Below are positions 18,906 to 27,520 of a stretch of DNA of 64,000 nucleotides, piece after piece. The translations under genes were made by a program, and so were the position numbers. The notes under the pieces are model-generated. The model saw only the letters and a list, made by a program, of their open reading frames with translations. It had not been told where the DNA came from and did not search any database. Source of the DNA: Phycicoccus avicenniae_A (lineage in GTDB: Bacteria > Actinomycetota > Actinomycetes > Actinomycetales > Dermatophilaceae); the NCBI RefSeq assembly GCF_050496545.1, contig NZ_JBNVZV010000010.1, positions 81,340 through 145,339 of the forward strand, written 5' to 3'. Every line of letters begins with the position of its first letter. Position 1 is the stretch's first letter.

Positions 18906-19729
18906 CAGCTGTACGCCCTCCGCTGGTCCGGCGGCGGCACGACGCCGCCCTTGTACTCGACGGGGATGCCGCCGAGGGGGTAGTCCTTGCGCTGCGGGTG
19001 GCCCGGCCAGTCGTCGGGCATGAGGATGCGGGTGAGCGCGGGGTGGCCGTCGAACTCGATGCCGAACATGTCCCAGGTCTCGCGCTCGTGCCAGTCGTTG
19101 CCCGGCCAGACCTCGACGACCGACGGGATGTGCGGGTCGGTGTCGGGGCAGGTGACCTCGAGGCGGATGCGGCGGCTGCCGTGGGTGATCGAGAGCAGCG
19201 GGTAGACGGCGTGCAGCTCGCGGCCGGCCTCGCCCGGGTAGTGCACGCCCGAGACGCCCATGCACATCTCGAAGCGCAGCGCCGGGTGGTCGCGCAGCGT
19301 GCGGGCGACCTGCAGGAGGTGCTCGCGGCGCACGAAGAGGGTCATCTCGCCGCGGTCGACCACGACCTTCTCGACGGCGGCGTCGAGGCCGCCCTCGAGG
19401 GCCTGGCCGAGGGTGTCGGCGACCTCGTCGTGGAACCCGCCGTACGGGCGCGGGCTGGCGCCGGGCAGGAGGGTGGGGGTGACGAGCCCGCCGTAGCCGG
19501 AGGTGTCCTGGCCGCGGGTGGCGCCGAACATGCCGCGCCGCTCGCCGATCTGGACCGGCTCGCCGGCCTCGCCGTCACCGGTGAGCTCGACGACGCGGCC
19601 GCCGCCGGTGTGCTGGGCGGTGTCCGAGGAGCGGGGGTCGTCGTCGGTGCGCGTCTGCGCCGAGTCGACCTCCTTGTCGGGGATCGGCTGGACGGGGCTG
19701 TCGTCGCTGCGCTTGCTGTCGTCGCTCAT
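18905..19729 (-). CDS. nuoC: NADH-quinone oxidoreductase subunit C
   Basis: 274-residue 30-kDa-type peripheral subunit. The conserved end ERETWDMFGIEFDGHP followed by RILMPDDWPGHPQRKDYPLG is diagnostic. The first 65 or so residues are polar, Asp/Ser/Thr-rich and outside the family core, as is common in actinobacteria. The start ATG 19729-19727 overlaps the nuoB stop (ATGA). Confidence 0.95.
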   Translation of the reverse strand: MSDDSKRSDDSPVQPIPDKEVDSAQTRTDDDPRSSDTAQHTGGGRVVELTGDGEAGEPVQIGERRGMFGATRGQDTSGYGGLVTPTLLPGASPRPYGGFHDEVADTLGQALEGGLDAAVEKVVVDRGEMTLFVRREHLLQVARTLRDHPALRFEMCMGVSGVHYPGEAGRELHAVYPLLSITHGSRRIRLEVTCPDTDPHIPSVVEVWPGNDWHERETWDMFGIEFDGHPALTRILMPDDWPGHPQRKDYPLGGIPVEYKGGVVPPPDQRRAYS

Positions 19730-20325
19730 GCGAGGAGGTTCTTCCCGGCCGGGGCCGCGAGGTGGGCGAGGTGGTCGTGGGTGGGGGCCATCTGCGAGGT
19801 CGGGGTGGCGCGCAGGGCGGCCTCCTCGGCGGCGCGGGCAGCCGCGATGCGGTTGACGCCGAGCTTGCTGTTCTGGATCTGGTCGTGCAGCTCGATGATC
19901 GCGTTGAGCAGCATCTCCGGGCGCGGCGGGCAGCCGGGCAGGTAGATGTCGACCGGGATGACGTGGTCGACGCCCTGGACGATGGCGTAGTTGTTGAACA
20001 TGCCGCCCGAGGACGCGCAGACGCCCATCGAGATGACCCACTTGGGGTTGGGCATCTGGTCGTAGACCTGGCGCACGACGGGGGCCATCTTCTGGCTGAC
20101 CCGGCCGGCGACGATCATCAGGTCGGCCTGGCGCGGGGTCGCGCTGAAGCGCTCCATGCCGAAGCGGGCGATGTCGTAGTCGGGGGTGCCGACGGCCATC
20201 ATCTCGATGGCGCAGCAGGCCAGGCCGAAGGTCGCGGGCCAGATCGAGGCCTTGCGCATGTAGCCGGCGACGTTCTCCAGCGTCGTGAGGACGAACCCTG
20301 CGGGCAGCTTCTCCTCGAGTCCCAT
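19726..20325 (-). CDS. nuoB: NADH-quinone oxidoreductase subunit B
   Basis: 199-residue subunit holding terminal cluster N2. Cluster cysteines are visible in LACCAIEMM, GVCASSGG and PGCPPRPE. GTG at 20328 and ATG at 20325 are neighbouring in-frame starts; the GGAGG Shine-Dalgarno sits one base from the GTG but four bases from the ATG, so the ATG is preferred. It is 61 bp downstream of nuoA. Confidence 0.96.
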   Translation of the reverse strand: MGLEEKLPAGFVLTTLENVAGYMRKASIWPATFGLACCAIEMMAVGTPDYDIARFGMERFSATPRQADLMIVAGRVSQKMAPVVRQVYDQMPNPKWVISMGVCASSGGMFNNYAIVQGVDHVIPVDIYLPGCPPRPEMLLNAIIELHDQIQNSKLGVNRIAAARAAEEAALRATPTSQMAPTHDHLAHLAAPAGKNLLA

Positions 20326-20386
20326 CACGCCTCCCGGGCGGTGTCGACGGTCGTGCAGGTGGTGGTCGGTGCGGTGCGTGCGGCGC

Positions 20387-20749
20387 TCAGTCCCACTCGA
20401 GACCGCCCCGCTTCCAGACGTAGGCGTAGGCGACGAAGACGGTGAGGATGAACAGCACCATCTCGACGAGGGCGAAGAGGCCGAGCTGGTCGAAGGCCAC
20501 GGCGAAGGGGTAGAGGAAGACCGACTCGATGTCGAAGATGATGAAGAGCATCGCGGTCAGGAAGTACTTGATCGGCACGCGGCCGCCGCCCGTGGCGCGG
20601 GGGGTGGGCTGGATGCCGCACTCGTAGGCCTCGAGCTTGGCGCGGTTGTAGCGCTTCGGCCCGACGACGAGGCTCGTCCCCACCGACAGCGCCGCGAAGC
20701 CGAAGCCGAGCGCCAGGAGGATGAGGAGGGGGACGTAGGGGTTGCTCAT
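20387..20749 (-). CDS. nuoA: NADH-quinone oxidoreductase subunit A
   Basis: 120-residue, three-helix membrane subunit and first gene of the nuo operon. It contains KLEAYECGIQP in the loop after helix 1 and LFIIFDIESVFLYPFA, both conserved. AAAGGGGAG lies about 11 bases upstream of the ATG. Upstream (20750-21007) is the likely promoter region with a Rex-type operator at 20942-20960. Confidence 0.95.
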   Translation of the reverse strand: MSNPYVPLLILLALGFGFAALSVGTSLVVGPKRYNRAKLEAYECGIQPTPRATGGGRVPIKYFLTAMLFIIFDIESVFLYPFAVAFDQLGLFALVEMVLFILTVFVAYAYVWKRGGLEWD

Positions 20750-20941
20750 CGCGGGCGAACTCCCCTTTCGCTGCTCGGGTTCGTCGGGTGGTCGACGGGC
20801 GCCGGGGCCGCGTGCGGCGTCCCGGCCATCCTAGGGGTCGTGACGTACGTCGCACCCAGGGGCGTCTCGCGCCCCTGAGCAGCGCGGTCGCCCGCGCGCG
20901 GCGTGGTGGTCACCGGGTCCTCTGCTGCTGGTCGTGCCTGC

Positions 20942-20960
20942 TTGTGAACGTGTTCACGAA
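20942..20960. promoter_or_regulatory. Rex-type operator upstream of nuoA
   Basis: TTGTGAAC-GTG-TTCACGAA, an inverted repeat with a 3-bp centre. It matches the actinobacterial Rex site TGTGAACnnnTTCACA at 12 of 13 fixed positions. It lies 193 bp upstream of the nuoA start and downstream of the menG stop. A rex gene is present at 55593-56258. Rex represses when NADH/NAD+ is low in its NAD+-bound form, so the nuo operon is expected to rise with NADH. Confidence 0.8.
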
Positions 20961-21007
20961 CGTCGGAAGTCTAGGCCGCACCTCCGACGACCTGCACTCA
21001 GGTATGC

Positions 21008-21712
21008 CTAACCCTCGACGGGCGCCTTCGTCGCGCGGTGCAGGGCGACGATGCCGCCGCTGAGGTCGCGCCACTGGACCCCGGTCCAGCCGGCGTCGGC
21101 GACCTGGCGGGCGAGGCCCCGCTGGTCGGGCCAGGCGCGGATCGACTCGGCGAGGTAGACGTAGGACTCGGGGTTCGAGCTGACCTTGCGGGCCACCGGC
21201 GGCAGCGCGCGCATCAGGTAGTTCGTGTAGACGGTGCGGAAGGCGCCGTTGGTCGGGGTGCTGAACTCGCACACCACGAGTCGCCCGCCGGGCTTGGTGA
21301 CCCGGTGGAACTCGCGCAGGGCGGCGGAGGGGTCGGCGACGTTGCGCAGGCCGAAGCTCATCGTCACGACGTCGAAGCTCGCGTCGGCGAAGGGCAGGTT
21401 CATCGCGTCGGCCGCGGTGAAGCCGAGGTCGGAGCGGCGGCGGTGACCGACGCGCAGCATCCCGAGCGAGAAGTCGGCCGGGACGACGTCGACGCCGGAG
21501 TCGGCGAAGGGCTCGCTGCTCGTGCCGGTGCCCGCGGCGATGTCCAGGACGCGCTGGCCGGGCTTCGCGTCGCAGGCGGCGACGACGGCGCGGCGCCACA
21601 GCCGGTCCTGACCGAGGGAGAGCACGTCGTTCGTCACGTCGTAGCGGGTGGCGACGTCGTCGAACATCGCGGCGACGTCGCGGGGGTCCTTCTCGAGGGA
21701 GGCGCGGGACAT
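21008..21712 (-). CDS. menG: Demethylmenaquinone methyltransferase
   Basis: 234-residue class I SAM methyltransferase (UbiE/MenG) that performs the last C-methylation of menaquinone. It shows FDDVATRYDVTNDVLSLG, the SAM loop LDIAAGTGTSS, and NLPFADASFDVVTMSFGLRN, which are family signatures. ATG 21712 is chosen because GAGG lies 9 bases before it; the ATG at 21721 would abut the same site. It is divergent from menF (60 bp between starts), and nuoA lies downstream on the same strand. Confidence 0.93.
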   Translation of the reverse strand: MSRASLEKDPRDVAAMFDDVATRYDVTNDVLSLGQDRLWRRAVVAACDAKPGQRVLDIAAGTGTSSEPFADSGVDVVPADFSLGMLRVGHRRRSDLGFTAADAMNLPFADASFDVVTMSFGLRNVADPSAALREFHRVTKPGGRLVVCEFSTPTNGAFRTVYTNYLMRALPPVARKVSSNPESYVYLAESIRAWPDQRGLARQVADAGWTGVQWRDLSGGIVALHRATKAPVEG

Positions 21713-21772
21713 GGTGGCCATCCTCGCACCGATGCCCGGGGCCCCCGCACGGCGCCGTATCGTTGCCTGCTG

Positions 21773-23092
21773 ATGACCACGCTCCCCGCGGGCCGCCAGG
21801 CCCCTGATGCCGCTGCTGCTGCCGCCCCGCTGGTGGCCCGCACCGTGCCGCTGGACCCCGCCGTCGCCTCCGACCTGCTCGCCGTGCTGCCCGCCGGCGG
21901 TCCGACCGACGCGTGCTCGTGGGTGCGCCGCGGCGAGGGTCTCGTGGGCTGGGGACGCGCGGCGTCGCACGTGGCCGTCGGCGCGGAGCGCTTCGCCGAG
22001 CTGTCGGCCTGGTGGGACGGGCTCGTCGGCTCGGCCGTCGTCCGTGACGAGGTCGACCTGCCGGGGACCGGGCCGGTGGCCTTCGGGTCGGTGGCCTACG
22101 CCGACGGATCCCCTTCCGGCGGAACCCTGGTCGTGCCGTCGGTGGTGGTGGGGCGTCGCGGTGACGTCGCCTGGCTGACCACCGTGAGTGCCGAGGGCGC
22201 CGTGGCGTCGGTGCCGGGCCCGGCCGAGGTGTCCGTGCAGCCCGAGCCCGAGCGGCCGCTCGACGTCGCGTTCGCCGACGGGGCTCTCGACCCCGCGGCG
22301 TGGGAGGGCGCGGTCGCCACGGCGGTCTCGCGCATCGCCGCCGGTGAGCTCGACAAGGTGGTGCTCGCGCGCGACCTCGAGGTGTCGGTGCGCTCACCGC
22401 TGGACGTGCGGTGGCTGCTGCGCCGGCTCGCCGAGCGCTACGACACGACGTGGGTGTTCGCCGTCGACGGGCTGGTGGGCGCGACGCCCGAGCTGCTCGT
22501 GCGGCGCGAGAAGGGCCTCGTCACCTCGCGGGTGCTGGCGGGGACCATCCGGCCGACCGGCGACGACGCGCACGACCTCGCGCTGGCTGCGTCGCTGGCG
22601 CGCTCGTCCAAGGACCTCGAGGAGCACGAGTACGCGGTGCGGTCGGTCGCGGACGCGCTCGCGCCACACTGCTCGTCGATGAACGTGCCCGAGGCGCCGT
22701 TCGTGCTGCACCTCTCCAACGTGATGCACCTGGCCACGGACGTGGCGGGCGTGCTCGTCGACGACACCTCGTCGCTCACGCTGGCCGCGTCGCTGCACCC
22801 GTCCGCCGCGGTGTGCGGCACGCCGAGGGCCGTGGCCGACGAGGTCATCGCCGAGCTCGAGCACATGGACCGCGCGCGGTACGCCGGGCCGGTCGGCTGG
22901 ATCGACGCCGACGGTGACGGCGAGTGGGGCATCGCCCTGCGGTGCGGGGCGGTCGACGGTGACGACCCGTCGACGATGCGGCTGTTCGCCGGCTGCGGCA
23001 TCGTCGCGGGCTCGGTGCCGGCCGACGAGCTGGCCGAGAGCGCGGCCAAGCTCGTGCCGATGCGCGACGCGCTCACCGCCGACACCCCCTGA
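21773..23092 (+). CDS. menF: Isochorismate synthase
   Basis: 439-residue chorismate-binding enzyme, probably isochorismate synthase feeding MenD. The C-terminal domain holds GELDKVVLARDLEV, GATPELLVRREKG, SRVLAGTIRPTGD, SSKDLEEHEYAV, HPSAAVCGTPR and YAGPVGWIDADGDGEWGIAL. These match isochorismate synthases of the MenF/EntC/DhbC type; the first 150 residues are poorly conserved. It could serve siderophore synthesis, but the menG neighbour favours menaquinone. ATG at 21773. Confidence 0.88.
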   Translation: MTTLPAGRQAPDAAAAAAPLVARTVPLDPAVASDLLAVLPAGGPTDACSWVRRGEGLVGWGRAASHVAVGAERFAELSAWWDGLVGSAVVRDEVDLPGTGPVAFGSVAYADGSPSGGTLVVPSVVVGRRGDVAWLTTVSAEGAVASVPGPAEVSVQPEPERPLDVAFADGALDPAAWEGAVATAVSRIAAGELDKVVLARDLEVSVRSPLDVRWLLRRLAERYDTTWVFAVDGLVGATPELLVRREKGLVTSRVLAGTIRPTGDDAHDLALAASLARSSKDLEEHEYAVRSVADALAPHCSSMNVPEAPFVLHLSNVMHLATDVAGVLVDDTSSLTLAASLHPSAAVCGTPRAVADEVIAELEHMDRARYAGPVGWIDADGDGEWGIALRCGAVDGDDPSTMRLFAGCGIVAGSVPADELAESAAKLVPMRDALTADTP

Positions 23093-23110
23093 CCGACCCT
23101 CCCGGGCGGA

Positions 23111-23156
23111 GTCGAGTGCGGAAGTGGCCGTCCCGGCGACCGTTTCCGCCCTCGAC
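23111..23156. repeat. Dispersed intergenic palindrome, copy 2
   Basis: A 46-bp imperfect palindrome with outer arms GTCGAGTGCGGAA and TTCCGCCCTCGAC (12 of 13 pairs). It starts 18 bp after the menF stop, in the gap between convergent menF and the menJ-like gene. Confidence 0.8.
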
Positions 23157-23171
23157 CCGATGGGCCCCTGC

Positions 23172-23217
23172 GTCGAGTGCGGAAGTGGCCGTCCTGGCGA
23201 CCGTTTCCGCCCTCGAC
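23172..23217. repeat. Dispersed intergenic palindrome, copy 3 (tandem with copy 2)
   Basis: Nearly identical to copy 2 (one base differs in the centre, CTGG for CCGG) and repeated at a 61-bp period. The tandem pair fills most of the menF/menJ-like intergenic gap. Confidence 0.8.
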
Positions 23218-23233
23218 CCCGGGGCCGGACCGG

Positions 23234-24469
23234 TCAGGTGAAGGGCGGGCGGGCGTCGACGGCGACCGAGCGCCGGCCGGCCCAGCGCCAGACGCGGGCC
23301 GAGGTGTCCCGGTCCTCGTCGGTGACGAGGTTGCCCATCCAGCGCAGGGCGAGGGTCATCAGCCAGTCGCTGCGCATGCCGACCGGGCCGAGGGCCGAGA
23401 GGATGCGCGGCGTCGTGAAGACGCCGGCCAGCCGCCGGGCGATGGAGAACGCCTCGCCGTAGTGGTCGGCGAGCAGCGCGGGCCAGACGGTGGCGAGGTC
23501 GTCGTCCAGGTGGTCGACGACGAAGCGCCCGGTCTCGAGCCCGTAGTCGATGCCCTCGCCGTTGAGCGGGTTGACGCAGGCGGCGGCGTCCCCGACGAGG
23601 GCCCAGTTGGCCCCGGCGACACCGCTGACGGCACCGCCCATCGGGAGGAGCGCGCTGGTCGGCATCCGCTGCTCGCCGGTGAGGCCGAAGTCGGCGCGGC
23701 GCTCGTCGGTGTAGTGGCGCATCAGCGGCTTGATGGCCACGTCGGCCGGGCGCTTCGTGGTGGCGAGCGTGCCGACGCCGACGTTCACCTGCCCGCCGCC
23801 GAGCGGGAAGATCCAGCCGTACCCGGGGAGCGCCTCGCCGGACTCGGAGCGCAGCTCGAGGTGGCTGCTGATCCAGGGGTCGTCGGCCCGGTCGGAGTCG
23901 ACGTAGCAGCGGCCGGCCACGGCGTAGACGGTGTCCTGGTGCCACTCGCGGCCGAGGACCTTGCCGAGCCCCGAGCGCACGCCGTCGGCGACGACGAGCC
24001 GCTCGCAGGCGATCTCGTGGGTCGAGCCGTCCGCGCGCCGGAAGGTGACGCTGCGGACGCGTCCGCCCTCGACCGTGGCGTCGACCGCCTTGGCACCCTC
24101 GACCCCGGTGGCGCCGGACTCCAGCGCGGTGGTGCGGATGCGGTCGTCGAGCTCGGTGCGCGGGACGGCCGAGCCGTGGTCGGGCAGGGTGCCGCCGGGC
24201 CACGGCAGGTGGAGGGTCTGGCCGAAGCCGTGGGCGCGCAGCCCCTGGTTGACGGTGTGCCCGCGCAGCCAGTCGCCGAGGCCGAGCCGGTCGAGCTCGG
24301 CGACCGCGCGCGGCGTCAGGCCGTCGCCGCAGGTCTTGTCGCGGGGGAAGGTGGCGGCGTCGGCGAGGACGACGTCGCGTCCGGCGCGGGCCGCCCAGGC
24401 GGCGGCGGAGGCTCCGGCGGGGCCGGCACCGACGACGAGGACGTCGGTGCGGGTGGGGGTCGTGGGCAC
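23234..24469 (-). CDS. Geranylgeranyl reductase family flavoprotein (MenJ-like)
   Basis: 411-residue FAD-dependent reductase that probably saturates an isoprene unit, of the menaquinone tail or of another polyprenol. It has the N-terminal Rossmann motif VVGAGPAGASAAAWAAR, then FPRDKTCGDGLTPRAV and the second FAD motif GDAAACVNPLNGEGIDYGL, as in GGR/BchP-like proteins. The GTG start at 24469-24467 gives VPTTPTRTDVLVVGAG. Placement beside menF/menG recalls M. tuberculosis menJ (Rv0561c) near menG; substrate assignment rests on that context. Confidence 0.82.
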   Translation of the reverse strand: MPTTPTRTDVLVVGAGPAGASAAAWAARAGRDVVLADAATFPRDKTCGDGLTPRAVAELDRLGLGDWLRGHTVNQGLRAHGFGQTLHLPWPGGTLPDHGSAVPRTELDDRIRTTALESGATGVEGAKAVDATVEGGRVRSVTFRRADGSTHEIACERLVVADGVRSGLGKVLGREWHQDTVYAVAGRCYVDSDRADDPWISSHLELRSESGEALPGYGWIFPLGGGQVNVGVGTLATTKRPADVAIKPLMRHYTDERRADFGLTGEQRMPTSALLPMGGAVSGVAGANWALVGDAAACVNPLNGEGIDYGLETGRFVVDHLDDDLATVWPALLADHYGEAFSIARRLAGVFTTPRILSALGPVGMRSDWLMTLALRWMGNLVTDEDRDTSARVWRWAGRRSVAVDARPPFT

Positions 24470-24547
24470 GCCCCGATTCTCGCAACCGGTGGTGCCGGGC
24501 CGAAATCGGGCCCACCCCGACCCTCGACAACCCCCACCTCCGACCCC

Positions 24548-24616
24548 ACTGATTGCCCATCTGCCACCTCGAATGCCCTCTGGAGGGCCCTCCGACGTGG
24601 CGAATGGGCAATCAGT
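24548..24616. repeat. Long intergenic palindrome (69 bp)
   Basis: Perfect 13-bp outer arms ACTGATTGCCCAT (24548-24560) and ATGGGCAATCAGT (24604-24616), with an inner partly paired region (TGCCACcTCG against CGacGTGGCG) and a small central hairpin GCCCTC-TG-GAGGGC. It lies between the menD stop and the start of the menJ-like gene. It differs in sequence from the 46-bp family. It could act as a menD terminator or as a REP-type element. Confidence 0.75.
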
Positions 24617-24638
24617 CGGGTGGGAAGGGGTCGGGGGG

Positions 24639-26396
24639 TCAGGCCGGGTCGGTGAGGGTGCGGGCGGCGAGCGCACGCAGGTCGGCGTGCGCCTGCCGAT
24701 GCGTGCCTCGGTCGACCCGGACCTCGACGACCCGCAGCCCCTCGGGAACCCGACCCACCTGCGCGGCGAGCGCCTCGGCGGTGTCGACGAGGACGTGCGT
24801 CACGCCGTGCGCCCGGCACAGGGCCCCGATGTCGGTGCCGGTCGGGGTGCCGAAGACGCGCTCGAAGGATGCCGCGCGCTCGGGGGCACCGTGCTCGAGC
24901 GTGGTGAAGATGCCGCCGCCGTCGTCGTTGACGACGACCACGGTGAGGTCCGGGCGCGGCTCACCCGGCCCGAGGAGCAGGCCGTTGGCGTCGTGGAGGA
25001 AGGTCAGGTCGCCGAGCAGCGCGTGGGTGGGGCGGCCCAGGCCGAGGGCGACCCCGGCGGCGGTCGAGAGCAGGCCGTCGATGCCCGCCAGCCCGCGGTT
25101 GGCGTGCACCCGGACGCCGACGTGCGGGTCCCCGCGGCGGCCCCGGGTGGAGAGGTCGAGGTCGCGGACCGGGTTGGACGAGCCGATGACGAGGACGCCG
25201 TCCGCGGGAAGGGCGTCGTGCAGGGTGGCGGCCACGGCGAGGCCACTCGGCCATGCGAAGCCCTGTGCGGCAACGGCTTCGGCAAGGCGCTCGCCGGCCT
25301 CGTCCCAGGCGCGCGCCCAGTCGCTGCGGTCGGCCGGGGCGCGGTCGGCCGCGAGGTCCCCGGTCAGCGCGGCCCACGGGTGGACGCGCTCGGTGACGTG
25401 GGAGGGGTCCGGCCAGGTCGTCGCCCCCGTGACGACCTCGACCCGCACCCCCGGTCGCCGCAACAGCGCGGCGACCGGCCGGGCGAGGGTGACCCGCCCG
25501 ACGACGACGACCCGCTCCGGGAGGTGGGCGTCGACCCAGTCGGTGGCCGTGAGCAGCAGCGGCCCGTGCGGGAGGGCACCGGCCCGCGCGGTCGGTCCGG
25601 CGAAGGGCTCGGCGACGGCGGGGTACCCCCGGGACGCCGCCCACGCGACGGCTTCCTGACCGACCACGGCGGGCAGGTCGCCGACGACGACGAGCGTCCG
25701 CTCGACGTGCTCGACCGACGACCCGACCCCCGAGGGGCGATGCGTCTCGGGGAGCCGGGCCAGCACCTCGGTCCAGGGCGCGCCGCCCGGGCGGCCGGCG
25801 AGGTGCTCCGGCAGGCCGGCGCCCTCCGCGGTGTCCGGCGCGAGGGGGTCGCGGAAGGCCACGTCGAGGTGCACCGGGCCGGGGTCCTCGCCGAGCAGTC
25901 CGGTGGCCGCGGCGAGCGCCCGGCAGGCGGCCGTCCGCCACGAGGGCATCCGCCCGTCGCCGTCGGCGGGCACGGCGTCGGGCGCGGGCAGGTCGGCCGA
26001 CCAGCGCACCGCACCGCCGAAGAGACCCGGCTGCTGCGTCGTCTGGTTGGCCCCGGTGCCGCGCAGCTCGTGCGGGCGGTCGGCGGAGAGGACGAGCAGC
26101 GGCACGCCGGCGTGGTGGGCCTCGAGGACCGCCGGGTGCAGGTTGGCCACGGCCGTGCCGGACGTCGTGACGACGGGCACCGGCCGTCCGGAGCCCCTGG
26201 CCAGCCCCAGGGCGAGGAAGCCGGCCGAGCGCTCGTCGACGCGCACGTGCAGCCGGAGCCGGCCGGCCCGGTCGGCGTCGAGCAGCGCGTAGGCCATCGG
26301 GGCCGAGCGCGACCCGGGCGCGAGGACGACGTCGCGCACGCCACCCCGGACCAGCTCGTCGACGAGGACCGTGGCGAGCGCCGAGGAGGGGGTCAC
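24639..26396 (-). CDS. menD: 2-succinyl-5-enolpyruvyl-6-hydroxy-3-cyclohexene-1-carboxylate synthase
   Basis: 585-residue thiamine-diphosphate enzyme condensing isochorismate with 2-oxoglutarate. It begins with ALATVLVDELVRGGVRDVVLAPGSRSAPMAY and has VDERSAGFLALGLARGSGRP with the conserved catalytic Glu region, TSGTAVANLHPAVLEA, and GDLTFLHDANGLL-containing ThDP/Mg2+ motif. GTG 26396-26394 overlaps the preceding hydrolase stop (GTGA); an in-frame GTG at 26414 would add six residues. Confidence 0.93.
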   Translation of the reverse strand: MTPSSALATVLVDELVRGGVRDVVLAPGSRSAPMAYALLDADRAGRLRLHVRVDERSAGFLALGLARGSGRPVPVVTTSGTAVANLHPAVLEAHHAGVPLLVLSADRPHELRGTGANQTTQQPGLFGGAVRWSADLPAPDAVPADGDGRMPSWRTAACRALAAATGLLGEDPGPVHLDVAFRDPLAPDTAEGAGLPEHLAGRPGGAPWTEVLARLPETHRPSGVGSSVEHVERTLVVVGDLPAVVGQEAVAWAASRGYPAVAEPFAGPTARAGALPHGPLLLTATDWVDAHLPERVVVVGRVTLARPVAALLRRPGVRVEVVTGATTWPDPSHVTERVHPWAALTGDLAADRAPADRSDWARAWDEAGERLAEAVAAQGFAWPSGLAVAATLHDALPADGVLVIGSSNPVRDLDLSTRGRRGDPHVGVRVHANRGLAGIDGLLSTAAGVALGLGRPTHALLGDLTFLHDANGLLLGPGEPRPDLTVVVVNDDGGGIFTTLEHGAPERAASFERVFGTPTGTDIGALCRAHGVTHVLVDTAEALAAQVGRVPEGLRVVEVRVDRGTHRQAHADLRALAARTLTDPA

Positions 26397-27520
26397 GGGC
26401 GTGGATTCTGCCACCCCCTCTCGATCACGACCTCGGTGACGGAGCGGACCGGCCGGTGCAGGAAGGCCGCGGCCGAGGCCTCCCACGCCCCGAGCCCGGG
26501 CACCGTGCCACGTGGGGCACCCTGCGCGGCAGCGAGCGTCCCGACGTAGCCGTCGAGCGCGTGCCGCCGCACGTCGGTGCCCGGCCCCTCCCCGACGCGC
26601 AGCGTCAGCCAGGACGGCCGGGCGGGGTTGGGCGTGAGGTCGAGGGTCGGCACGGGGTCGTCGGCGTGCTCGACCGAGAGCACCCGTACCGTCCCGGGGA
26701 CGGCGAAGACGCCCACCGGTGCCCCGGTGGTGACGACGTGGGTGACGCGGTGCCGAGCGCGGAACGCGGGGTCGGCCGCGAGCGCCGCGGCGTGGATGCC
26801 GCCTTGGCTGTGCCCGACGAGCAGCACCGCGCCGTCGACCGCCCTCCCCTGCGCCGCCGCGGACACCACGGCGAGGGTCAGCGCCGCCTCCACGCCGGCC
26901 GACGCGACCGTCGCGTCCCCGAGCACCGCGCGCACGTCGCCGGTGAGGTCGAAGGGGTTGTCCCCCGGGCGCGGCGACCACTCCTGCGTCCCCGGGACGA
27001 CGACCACGAACGCCGACCCGCCGCCCGGCTCCGCGAGCTCGACGACCCTGACCCGCCCACCGTCCAGGCCCCGGCCCAGGGCGACGAGGTCCGCCGGACC
27101 GGTGAACGGCCGGGCGTCCCACGTCGGGGTGACCGGGCGCAGGACCGGCACCGCTCCGTCGTCGGTGAGCAGTCCGGCCCGGGTCGCGCCGTCCGCGCCG
27201 GAGCGCACCGCTCCCAGCACGGCCGCGGCGGCGCGCTCGACCTCCTCGTACGCCCGGGCGGCGAGACGCACCCGCACCGCGAGGGCGTCGAGAGCCAGCG
27301 CCTCGCCCCACAGCCCTGCCGGCCCGACGAGACGCAGCGCGTCGGCCTCGACCCGCACCCAGGCCCCGAGCACGACCGTCCCACCGGACACCCCGGGCGA
27401 CCGGCACCGGCCCAACCCGGACGCCAGCAGCGAGGCCTGCTCGCGCAGTGCGTCAGCAGCGGCCACGAGCCGGGCCGCGAGAACGTGCAGCGCGTCCGAG
27501 CGCACCCCGACGACGGTCAC
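26393..27520 (-). CDS. Alpha/beta hydrolase-like protein with helical N-terminal domain, coupled to a WXG100-like gene
   Basis: 375 residues. The first 105 or so are Ala/Leu-rich and helical without a clear family match. The rest looks like a serine hydrolase: VVVVPGTQEW, the nucleophile elbow VLLVGHSQGGIHAAALA and a late acidic/His region (LSVEHADDPVPTLD). Such N-terminal helices plus hydrolase architecture is seen in proteins that partner with WXG100 proteins. GTG 27520-27518 overlaps the stop of the small upstream gene (GTGA), and its own stop overlaps menD. It is not a convincing MenH, which is a compact enzyme of about 250 residues. Confidence 0.6.
   Translation of the reverse strand: MTVVGVRSDALHVLAARLVAAADALREQASLLASGLGRCRSPGVSGGTVVLGAWVRVEADALRLVGPAGLWGEALALDALAVRVRLAARAYEEVERAAAAVLGAVRSGADGATRAGLLTDDGAVPVLRPVTPTWDARPFTGPADLVALGRGLDGGRVRVVELAEPGGGSAFVVVVPGTQEWSPRPGDNPFDLTGDVRAVLGDATVASAGVEAALTLAVVSAAAQGRAVDGAVLLVGHSQGGIHAAALAADPAFRARHRVTHVVTTGAPVGVFAVPGTVRVLSVEHADDPVPTLDLTPNPARPSWLTLRVGEGPGTDVRRHALDGYVGTLAAAQGAPRGTVPGLGAWEASAAAFLHRPVRSVTEVVIERGWQNPRP

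Noticed and set aside
26393..27520. Alpha/beta hydrolase as MenH
   Set aside because: It has the nucleophile elbow GHSQGG and sits by menD, but it is 375 residues with a helical first third and a WXG100-like partner, unlike the compact MenH.
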